Shown here: piece after piece, positions 16,339 to 23,592 of the stretch | How the letters are laid out: every line of letters starts with the position of its first letter | Position numbering within the stretch: position 1 is the first letter of the stretch | Notes under the pieces: generated by a model | The model's database searches: none | The model's input: only the letters and a program-made list of their open reading frames with translations | What the model was told of the DNA's origin: nothing | Position numbers and translations under genes: made by a program | Assembly: GCA_035701285.1 (NCBI GenBank) | Contig: DASSNT010000085.1 | Span: 1-30,402 of the forward strand | From: DASSBR01 sp035701285 | GTDB taxonomy: Bacteria > Pseudomonadota > Gammaproteobacteria > Natronospirales > DASSBR01 | Direction of reading: 5' to 3' | Length of the DNA: 30,402 nt

Positions 16339-17091
16339 CGCGCATCATCTTGCTGGCCAGCGTCGCCTCGGCCGAACGCGGAAAGCGCGCCATCAGCCGG
16401 CGCGCGAATTTCTGCGCTTCGGCGTCAGCGCCCAGCGCCTTCTCGGTGCGCGCCGCCAGCCATAAAACGCCTGCCTGCGGCTCGCGAGCGTGCGCCATGA
16501 ACCGCTGCAGAAACGCTCGCGTTTGCAGGTACTTGCCTTCGTCGTAGCTGAGCCGCGCGAGCTGCCATAAGGCTTCCGCGTAATCCGGCTCGACCTGCAG
16601 CGCACGGCGAAAATCGGCCTCGGCCTTGTCCTTCTCATTGATCTTGAGCAGGCAAATACCGGCGTTGGTGTACGCCGCCTCGGCCGTGGTGTAATCCGGG
16701 TCGCGCGCCGCCGCAAGGAAATGGGCTTCCGACTCGGCGACCCGATCGTGACGGCAGAGAAATACGCCGTAGGCGTTCTGCACCTTGGGGTCGTGCGGCG
16801 CGATGTCGAGCGCGCGCTGGTAATAGCGCGTGGCGAGATCGGTGTTGCCGCGGCGTTCGTACAGCCGTGCGATCGCCGTGTTCGCGGACGGCAGGTTTGG
16901 ATCCTGCCGAAGCGCTCGCTGCAGCTTATGGAGTGCCAAGTCGAGCCGCCCCTGCTGCATGTAGGCGACGCCGAGCCGGACATTGAAGCGTGCCGCCTGC
17001 TTGGGCTGCGCCCGGTCTTCCGTCGGCGTTGTGCTGACGCAGCCGGCAACCAGCAGCGCCGCCGACATCGCGGCGGCAACAAGGCGAATTC

Positions 17092-17095
<4 letters not shown>
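16328..17095 (-). CDS. pilF: Type IV pilus biogenesis/stability lipoprotein PilF (PilW)
   Basis: PilF is an outer membrane lipoprotein pilotin that directs PilQ secretin assembly. The 255-residue protein has a lipoprotein signal with lipobox LVAGC (Cys19) and a solenoid of about six TPR units (ARFNVRLGVAYMQQGRLDLA, NTAIARLYERRGNTDLATRY, NAGICLLKINEKDKAEADF). The conserved PilF segment PHDPKVQNAYGVFLC is present. It overlaps the rlmN stop by four bases. Its presence predicts type IV pili in this organism, although no other pilus gene lies in the window. Confidence 0.95.
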
Positions 17096-18213
<1,118 letters not shown>

Positions 18214-18219
18214 TACGGG

Positions 18220-18651
18220 TTAGCGCGTCCGGGCGCAAATCTCCGTTTCGGCAAAGAAGAACGCGATTTCGTTGCGAGCGGTGTCGGGGCCGTCAGAGCC
18301 GTGGACAACATTCTCGTCGATTGTTTCGGCGAAATCGGCGCGAATCGTGCCGGCGTCGGCCTCGGCCGGGTTGGTCGCACCCATCACTTCGCGATTCTTC
18401 GCAATGGCGCCCTCGCCTTCCAGCACCTGCACCATCACCGGGCCGGAGGTCATGAATTCCACCAGCGCGGTGAAAAACGGCCGCTCGCGGTGCACGGCGT
18501 AGAACTGCTCGGCTTCGCGGCGCGACAGATGCAGCATTTTCGCCGCGACGACCTTCAGGCCTTTCTTCTCGAAGCGCGCGTAGACCTCGCCGATGATGTT
18601 CTTGGCGACGCCGTCCGGCTTGATGATGGAGAGGGTCCGTTCGATGGCCAT
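18220..18651 (-). CDS. ndk: Nucleoside diphosphate kinase
   Basis: Ndk transfers the terminal phosphate of ATP to other nucleoside diphosphates. At 143 residues it has the standard length. It begins MAIERTLSIIKPDGVAKN, and the active-site His117 lies in ENVVHGSDG. NPAEADAGTIRADFA is the conserved nucleotide-binding segment. AAGGGAG precedes the ATG. A promoter-like sequence and a hairpin lie in the 112-bp gap upstream, so ndk probably opens the ndk-rlmN-pilF-rodZ-hisS-yfgM-bamB operon, separately from the isc genes. Confidence 0.98.
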   Translation of the reverse strand: MAIERTLSIIKPDGVAKNIIGEVYARFEKKGLKVVAAKMLHLSRREAEQFYAVHRERPFFTALVEFMTSGPVMVQVLEGEGAIAKNREVMGATNPAEADAGTIRADFAETIDENVVHGSDGPDTARNEIAFFFAETEICARTR

Positions 18652-18670
18652 GAATGCTCCCTTGGGAATA

Positions 18671-18695
18671 GAGTAAAGAACCCGCTCATGCGGGT
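18671..18695 (-). terminator. Hairpin with weak T-run after iscA, also in the ndk leader
   Basis: On the minus strand ACCCGC-ATGA-GCGGGT is followed by TTCTTTACT. This 6-bp GC-rich stem with a short T-rich tail could end transcription from iscA. Because it lies downstream of the inferred ndk promoter at 18711-18739, it would also form near the 5' end of the ndk message. The T-run is interrupted, so termination would be partial at best. Confidence 0.4.
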
Positions 18696-18710
18696 CCGGG
18701 TAAACGCTCG

Positions 18711-18739
18711 ATTTTACTGGCCTGCGCAGCGCCAGGCAA
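18711..18739 (-). promoter_or_regulatory. Candidate sigma-70 promoter of the ndk operon
   Basis: On the minus strand TTGCCT (four of six to TTGACA), a 17-bp spacer, and TAAAAT (five of six to TATAAT). Initiation is expected about 50 nt before the ndk start codon. Found by inspection; the spacing and hexamers are among the best promoter matches in the window. Confidence 0.5.
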
Positions 18740-18763
18740 ACGGATTCTGCCGCCGGCGGACCG

Positions 18764-19087
18764 TCAAACGCTGAAACTTTCCCCGCAGCCGCACTCGTCC
18801 TTGACGTTCGGATTGCGGAATTTGAACGCCTGGTTCAGCCCCTCGCGCACGAAGTCGACCTCGACACCGTCCAGCATCGCCAGGCTCTTGCGGTCGACCA
18901 CGATCCGCACGCCTCGCTCCTCGAACACGGTGTCGTCGGCGCCGGTTTCGCGGGCGTAGTCGATCGCGTACGCGTAGCCCGAGCAGCCGGTCTTGCGAAC
19001 ACCCAGCCTCAGGCCGACGGCGCCGGGCTGTTTCGCCATGTAGCCGCGAACGCGTTCCGCGGCGGATTCGGTCAATGTGATGGCCAT
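18764..19087 (-). CDS. iscA: A-type iron-sulfur carrier IscA
   Basis: IscA-type proteins carry iron or Fe-S clusters to target enzymes. From the ATG at 19087 the protein has 107 residues, the same as E. coli IscA, and begins MAITLTESAAERVR. The three ligand cysteines are present: Cys35 in KTGCSGYAY, and Cys99 and Cys101 in KDECGCGESF. A GTG at 19099 would add four residues and overlap the upstream stop, but fits the family less well. It is the last gene of trmJ-iscS-(IscU-like)-iscA. hscB, hscA and fdx, which normally follow, are missing. Unlike the IscU-like neighbour, this protein looks functional. Confidence 0.94.
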   Translation of the reverse strand: MAITLTESAAERVRGYMAKQPGAVGLRLGVRKTGCSGYAYAIDYARETGADDTVFEERGVRIVVDRKSLAMLDGVEVDFVREGLNQAFKFRNPNVKDECGCGESFSV

Positions 19088-19095
19088 TCCTTCGT

Positions 19096-19449
19096 TCACC
19101 TCATCTCAATCGCTGCCCTGATGGCATCTTCCACAACCAGCGCGACGCCGGTCTGCTCGACCGGAAATGCCAGTGCGTCCGCCAGCTCTCGCCCGGTAGG
19201 CACCGCCTGGGACTCCGCCGGCTGTCCGGTCACCCGCTCCGCGGCCAGCGAACAGGCCGCAATCGCATACGGCGAGCCGAAGACCTGATAGCCGGCGTTG
19301 GCGATGCGCCCGTCGACGACATCGACCTGGAACCGCACCAGGGTGCCCAAGCGCCGCGACCCCGCGGTGCCGGTACGCACCGCGGCCCCACCGATCGCAC
19401 CCGCGTGCCGCGGGCGCCGAAAATGATCCAGAATTTCCGGGCTATACAT
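19096..19449 (-). CDS. IscU/NifU-N-like protein lacking all cluster ligands
   Basis: A 117-residue protein whose layout matches the IscU scaffold: MYSPEILDHFRRPRHAG at the start, VDVVDGRIANAGYQVFG in the middle, and VEDAIRAAI at the end. None of the residues that hold the Fe-S cluster remain. By alignment from memory to E. coli IscU, the ACGD motif is RLGT (Leu34, Thr36), the YGCGSAIA cysteine is Ser59 in VFGSPYAIA, and the HCS motif is TGV. The only cysteine is Cys66, at a non-ligand site. The reading frame is intact with normal codon use, so it is a conserved but repurposed or decaying protein rather than an obvious pseudogene. It lies 18 bp after iscS. Confidence 0.88.
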   Translation of the reverse strand: MYSPEILDHFRRPRHAGAIGGAAVRTGTAGSRRLGTLVRFQVDVVDGRIANAGYQVFGSPYAIAACSLAAERVTGQPAESQAVPTGRELADALAFPVEQTGVALVVEDAIRAAIEMR

Positions 19450-19467
19450 CCGTAAGCCCTTATTTTA

Positions 19468-20643
19468 TCAGACTTTAGCTGTGGCCATCGGCGGCGCCAG
19501 CGACCGGAGCTGGCTCACAGCCTGGCTGACAGTTTCGATCGCCCCGTCGACGTCGGCTTCGGTCGAAAACCGACCCAGGCTGAAGCGCAGGCTGCTTTCG
19601 GCCAGCGTGGCGTCGCGGCCCAGCGCGCGCAGCACATAAGACGGCTCCCGCTTGGCCGAACTGCACGCCGAGCCGGTCGAGATCGCGAGGCCGTCGACCG
19701 CCAGCAGCAGGCTTTCGCCCTCGACCCCGTCAAAGCTGACGTTGAGTATCCCGCAGACGCGCTGCGTCGGGTGGCCGTTGACCTGGGTGCCGGGCAGCTT
19801 CGACAGGCCGCTCCACAAGCGTTCGCGGAGCCGGCTGATATGGTCCGCCTCGGCCGCGAGCTCGTCGCACGCCAGCGCGCAGGCTGCGCCCATGCCGACG
19901 ATCTGGTGGGTCGCCAGCGTGCCCGAACGCATGCCACGCTCCTGGCCGCCGCCGAACATGATTGGCGCGAGCCGCGCCAGCGGCCGCTGGCGCACGAACA
20001 GCGCGCCCGCACCCTTTGGCCCATAAATCTTGTGCGCGGAAAACGACATCAGGTCCACCGGCAGTTCAGCCAGATCGATCGGCAGCTTGCCGAGGCTCTG
20101 CGCGCCGTCGACGTGCATCAGCACGCCGCGCTCGCGGGCCAGCGCGCCGATCGCCGCGATGTCGTTATAGACGCCGATTTCGTTGTTGACGTGCATCACC
20201 GAGCACAGCACCGTGTCGTCGCGAAGTGCCTCGGCAAAACGCGCCGGCTGCAGCACGCCGTCGGCATCCGGTTCGACGTACGTGATTTCGTAACCGTCGC
20301 GCGCCAGCGCGCGGCAGGTATCCAGCACGGCGGCATGTTCGATGCGCGACGTGACAATGTGCCGGCCTTCGTGCGAGGCGGCCGCGCCGCGCAGCGCCAG
20401 GTTGATCGATTCAGTCGCGCCCGAGGTAAAGACGATTTCCGGCGGGGTGGCGCCGATCAGCGTCGCGACTTCGCCGCGCGCCTTTTCCACTGCCGCGCGC
20501 GCGGCGCGGCCGGCATCGTGGTGAATCGAGGCCGGGTTGCCAAAAACGCCATCGGCGGTCAGGCATTCGCACATGCGCTCGGCGACCCGCGGATCGACCG
20601 GGGTGGTCGCCGCATAGTCCATGTAGATTGCAGTCTTGCTCAT
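19468..20643 (-). CDS. iscS: Cysteine desulfurase IscS
   Basis: IscS takes sulfur from cysteine as a persulfide and passes it to Fe-S assembly, tRNA thiolation and cofactor synthesis. From the ATG at 20643 it has 391 residues and begins with the conserved YMDYAATTPVDPRVAERM. The PLP lysine is Lys205 in SFSAHKIYGPKG, His103 stacks on PLP, and the mobile-loop Cys327 lies in STGSACSSAKREPSYVLRAL. The protein ends QLRSLAPPMATAKV and lacks the final ~20 residues (LW...SIEW-like) that dock IscU in E. coli. This agrees with the damaged IscU-like gene next to it. It follows trmJ after 49 bp, with no iscR between. Confidence 0.95.
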   Translation of the reverse strand: MSKTAIYMDYAATTPVDPRVAERMCECLTADGVFGNPASIHHDAGRAARAAVEKARGEVATLIGATPPEIVFTSGATESINLALRGAAASHEGRHIVTSRIEHAAVLDTCRALARDGYEITYVEPDADGVLQPARFAEALRDDTVLCSVMHVNNEIGVYNDIAAIGALARERGVLMHVDGAQSLGKLPIDLAELPVDLMSFSAHKIYGPKGAGALFVRQRPLARLAPIMFGGGQERGMRSGTLATHQIVGMGAACALACDELAAEADHISRLRERLWSGLSKLPGTQVNGHPTQRVCGILNVSFDGVEGESLLLAVDGLAISTGSACSSAKREPSYVLRALGRDATLAESSLRFSLGRFSTEADVDGAIETVSQAVSQLRSLAPPMATAKV

Positions 20644-20692
20644 CAGCTGCTGTCTCTCCCCTCTGGCCCGACAGTATTGTACGTCCAACGCT

Positions 20693-21445
20693 TCATTCGC
20701 GCGGCTCGACCGCGCGCAATATGCCGCGCAGGATATTGATCTCGTTCTGGTCCGGCCGCGCGCGGTTGAACAGCCGCCGCAGGCGGCGCATCAGGTGGCG
20801 CGGATTGGCCGGATCGAGAAAGCCGCTGGCGAGCAGTACGCGCTCCAGGTGCTCGTAGAAACGCGCCATGTCGTCGGCGCCCGCGGCCGGCGCTTCTCCG
20901 GTCTCGGACCGTTCGCCGCCGGCCTGGTTCAACGCAACGCGAATCTCGTAGCACAGCACCTGGACGGCCGCGGCCAGGTTCAGCGAGCTGTAATCGGGAT
21001 TGGCCGGAATCGTGACGCGGTAATGGCAGCGGTCGACATCCTCGTTGGAAAGCCCGGTGCGTTCGGGGCCGAATACCAGCGCAACATCGCCCTCAGCCGC
21101 CTCGGCGACCAGTTTTTCAGCCGCCGGACGCGGCTCAAGCGCCGGCCAGTCCAGCGTGCGAGGACGCGCCGTGGTGCCAAGCACCAGACGACACCCTGTC
21201 AACGCCTCGTCGAGCGTGTCGACGTGCTGCGCCGCGGCCAGCACGTCAGTCGCGCCGGACGCGCGGGCGGTGGCAACCTCGTCGACATCACAACGCGCCG
21301 CCACCAGCCACAGGCGCGCGAGACCCATCGTCTTCATTGCCCGCGCGACCGCGCCGACGTTGCCGGAATGCGTCGTGCCGACCAGCACGATACGAACGCG
21401 CTCGGCCGGATTCGCGCCGGAATCTGGTATGCTTTCCACCTTCAT
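20693..21445 (-). CDS. trmJ: tRNA (cytidine/uridine-2'-O-)-methyltransferase TrmJ
   Basis: TrmJ methylates the ribose of nucleotide 32 in the tRNA anticodon loop. The 250-residue protein has the SPOUT fold: RIVLVGTTHSGNVGAVARAM at the N-terminus, the SAM-knot motifs VALVFGPERTGLSNEDVD and IPANPDYSSLNLAAAVQ, and the extra helical C-terminal region typical of TrmJ. It is divergent from suhB with only 25 bp between start codons, a widely conserved pairing. It heads the strand that continues into iscS. GGAAAGG lies before the ATG. Confidence 0.96.
   Translation of the reverse strand: MKVESIPDSGANPAERVRIVLVGTTHSGNVGAVARAMKTMGLARLWLVAARCDVDEVATARASGATDVLAAAQHVDTLDEALTGCRLVLGTTARPRTLDWPALEPRPAAEKLVAEAAEGDVALVFGPERTGLSNEDVDRCHYRVTIPANPDYSSLNLAAAVQVLCYEIRVALNQAGGERSETGEAPAAGADDMARFYEHLERVLLASGFLDPANPRHLMRRLRRLFNRARPDQNEINILRGILRAVEPRE
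21428..21433 (+). promoter_or_regulatory. Candidate extended -10 of suhB inside the trmJ start region
   Basis: TATGCT at 21428-21433 preceded by TGG (extended -10 pattern). Initiation near 21440 would leave a leader of about 30 nt before suhB. The site lies within the first codons of trmJ, as forced by the 25-bp divergent spacer. A minus-strand GATAAT at 21465-21470 could serve trmJ in the same way. Confidence 0.35.
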
Positions 21446-21470
21446 TCAGTCAAACCTTTCCGGAATTATC

Positions 21471-22301
21471 ATGGCTCTCCCGCCATTATTGAACATCGCC
21501 GTTCACGCCGCGCGGCGCGCCGGCGATTTGATCGTCCGCCACCTCGACCGCCTCGACAGCCTCAACGTCGAAGCCAAGGGCCGCAACGACTTCGTCAGCG
21601 AAGTCGACCGGCTGGCCGAGCAGGACATCATCGAAACCATTCGCCGGAACCATCCGGACCATGCAATCCTCGCCGAGGAAAGTGGCCGGCAGGATACGGA
21701 TTCGGATTACGTCTGGATCATCGATCCGCTCGACGGCACCACCAACTTTCTGCACGGCTTTCCGGTGTTCTCCGTGTCGATCGCGCTGAAGCTGCGCGGG
21801 CGGCTGGAACACGGCGTCATTTACGACCCGCTGCGCCAGGAACTGTTTACCGCCAGCCGCGGCGGCGGCGCGCAGCTCGATGGCCGGCGCATTCGCGTCG
21901 GCTCCCGGCGCGCGCTCCACGGTTCGCTGATCGGCACCGGCTTTCCGTTCCGCGGCGTCGAACATCTCGACGGCTATTTTCGCATGCTGAACACGATCGT
22001 TCGTGAAACGGCCGGCGCGCGGCGCGCAGGCTCCGCGGCGCTGGATCTTGCCTATGTCGCGGCCGGCCGTCTCGACGGGTTCTTTGAACTGGACCTGAAG
22101 GAATGGGACGTGGCGGCCGGCACGCTGCTGATCCAGGAAGCCGGCGGCCTCGTCGGCGCGCCGGACGGCGGCGCCGAAGTCACGTCGCAGGGCGACATCA
22201 TGGCGGCCAATCCGCGGTTGTTCAAAATGATGGCGCAGGCGTTGCGGGCGGATTACCGGGAGATTCGGGGTTCGGGGCTCGGGGTTCGGGGTTCGGGGTA
22301 A
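21471..22301 (+). CDS. suhB: Inositol monophosphatase family protein SuhB
   Basis: SuhB is a Mg2+-dependent inositol-1-phosphatase fold protein that in enteric bacteria also joins the NusA/NusG rRNA antitermination complex. The 276-residue protein begins MALPPLLNIAVHAARRAGD. It has the metal motif LAEESG with Glu69/Glu70, DPLDGTTNFLHG with Asp85 and Asp88, and the second motif WDVAAGTLLIQEAGG. The C-terminus runs directly into a heptamer repeat array: the last ~12 residues (IRGSGLGVRGSG) are translated from the repeats and the TAA comes right after them. The natural end is therefore probably near RADYRE. Its promoter would lie inside trmJ. Confidence 0.96.
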   Translation: MALPPLLNIAVHAARRAGDLIVRHLDRLDSLNVEAKGRNDFVSEVDRLAEQDIIETIRRNHPDHAILAEESGRQDTDSDYVWIIDPLDGTTNFLHGFPVFSVSIALKLRGRLEHGVIYDPLRQELFTASRGGGAQLDGRRIRVGSRRALHGSLIGTGFPFRGVEHLDGYFRMLNTIVRETAGARRAGSAALDLAYVAAGRLDGFFELDLKEWDVAAGTLLIQEAGGLVGAPDGGAEVTSQGDIMAANPRLFKMMAQALRADYREIRGSGLGVRGSG

Positions 22302-22349
22302 GATCTTCTTCATCTTCCCGACTCCCGAACTCCGATTTCCGAATCCCGC
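22264..22349. repeat. Inverted heptamer array between suhB and secF
   Basis: Five tandem heptamers of TTCGGGG (one CTCGGGG variant) fill 22264-22298. After a 18-nt centre containing AAGAT...ATCTT, four degenerate heptamers of the reverse-complement type (CCCGACT, CCCGAAC, TCCGATT, TCCGAAT) fill 22317-22344, plus a partial CCCGC. The halves can pair. The array lies between the convergent suhB and secF genes, where it may act as a two-way terminator-like structure, and it supplies the last codons of suhB. It has the same layout as the array at 2124-2208 but a different unit sequence. Confidence 0.85.
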
Positions 22350-22352
22350 TCT

Positions 22353-23288
22353 TCACGGCATATCGTCGACGAGGTCTTCCTTCTTTTTGATCATCAGATC
22401 CTGCTTGCTGACGCCCAGCATCAGCGCGGTGCCGCTCGCGATGTAAATCGACGAGTAGGTGCCGATGAGGATGCCGACGAACAGCGCCAGCGCAAAGCCA
22501 AAGAGGACCGGGCCGCCCACAATAAGCATTGCGATGACGACCAGTTGCGTGAGCCCGGAAGTCATGATCGTGCGTGACAACGTCTCGTTGATCGCTGCAT
22601 TGACGATCTCGCGTGCGCTGGCACGGCGCTTTTTGCGGAAGTCTTCGCGGATGCGGTCGAACACCACGACCGTGTCGTTGACGGAATAACCCAGCACGGC
22701 CAGCACCGCTGCCAGCACCGTCAGGTCGAACTGGAAGCGGAAAATCGAGAAAAAGCCGATGACGAAGACGAGATCGTGGAACGTGGCCGCGATCGCGCCG
22801 ACCGCCAGGCGCCACTCGAACCGGAACCACAGGTAAATCAGCATCAGCGCCAGCGTCACCAGAATGGCCGTAATGCCCTTGGCGGCCAGCCCGCTGCCCA
22901 CCTGCGCGCCGACGACCGTGGGCGCCTGAGTCAGTTTCGCGTCGGGCGCGATCTTGTGCAGCACGGCCATGACGCGCTCGCCGATGCCTTCGGCCTCGGC
23001 CTCGCTCCGCGCCCGCATGTTGATACGCACGTCCTGCGGCGTCCCGAACTGCTGCGCGGTCGCATCCGGAAAACCGCCCTGGCGCAGCGCGTCGCGAACG
23101 TCCGTCACGTTGGTCGCACCGGGGAAATGCACTTCCGCTACGACGCCGCCGGTAAAGTCGATGCCGAGGTTAAGCCCCTGCACCCCCAACGAAACAATCG
23201 CGATGATAAAAACCACTATCGACGCGATCAGCGCCGGCTTGCGCACGGCCATGAAGTCGATGTGGGGAATACGTTTGAAAAATTCCAT
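22353..23288 (-). CDS. secF: Protein translocase subunit SecF
   Basis: SecF forms the SecDF complex that uses the proton motive force to pull proteins out of the SecYEG channel on the periplasmic side. The 311-residue protein has an N-terminal membrane helix (ALIASIVVFIIAIVSLG), the GIDFTGGV motif, a periplasmic P1-like domain (about 50-130), and five C-terminal helices. YSVNDTVVVFDRIREDFRKK is the conserved signature. AGGAAACAG precedes the ATG. It would normally follow secD closely; here a 284-bp folded repeat lies between them. Confidence 0.97.
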   Translation of the reverse strand: MEFFKRIPHIDFMAVRKPALIASIVVFIIAIVSLGVQGLNLGIDFTGGVVAEVHFPGATNVTDVRDALRQGGFPDATAQQFGTPQDVRINMRARSEAEAEGIGERVMAVLHKIAPDAKLTQAPTVVGAQVGSGLAAKGITAILVTLALMLIYLWFRFEWRLAVGAIAATFHDLVFVIGFFSIFRFQFDLTVLAAVLAVLGYSVNDTVVVFDRIREDFRKKRRASAREIVNAAINETLSRTIMTSGLTQLVVIAMLIVGGPVLFGFALALFVGILIGTYSSIYIASGTALMLGVSKQDLMIKKKEDLVDDMP

Positions 23289-23308
23289 AGCTGTTTCCTG
23301 ACGCGCTC

Positions 23309-23592
23309 AGTGGCCTTGCAAGGTAATATTGCCGTGTTCAGAACGCCTATGCGCTTCAAGCACAAGGCGCGCGACCGCGGCATAGCCGTAGCTCTGGCAA
23401 GGGAGCGCAACGCGGTGATTGGAGCGCATAGGCGTTCCCGATATATAGTCGCGGCATTGATGGGCGAGACTGCCCGCGCCCGTGGACAGCGTTGCACCGC
23501 TTGGCAAGGGCACGCCATTGCCTGCGCGGTGCGCCTTGCCACGAACGCGGGCAGTCTCGCTGAACACGGCAATATTATCTTGCAAGGCCACT
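23309..23592. repeat. 284-bp three-way-junction repeat between secD and secF
   Basis: The outer arms 23309-23340 and 23561-23592 are inverted repeats matching at 31 of 32 positions. Directly inside them are two hairpins, each exactly 97 nt: 23341-23437, closed by a perfect 14-bp stem (23341-23354/23424-23437), and 23464-23560, closed by a perfect 15-bp stem (23464-23478/23546-23560). A 26-nt AT-rich linker joins them. The arms begin at the secD stop codon and end about 20 bp before the secF start. There is no coding domain and no clear target-site duplication. It could be a non-autonomous mobile element, a structured RNA in the secDF message, or both. Short frames through it are repeat-derived. 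Confidence 0.88.

Noticed and set aside
19096..19449. Calling the IscU-like gene a pseudogene
   Set aside because: The frame is complete, has a start, a stop, normal spacing and codon use; only the ligand residues are changed, so it is kept as a CDS.
20636..22006. Plus-strand open frame of 456 codons through trmJ into suhB
   Set aside because: It is antisense to TrmJ and out of frame with SuhB, both clearly recognised; no domain of its own.
23307..23591. Small open frames on both strands within the secD-secF spacer
   Set aside because: They exist because inverted repeats are open on both strands; no domain, and they span the hairpin stems.
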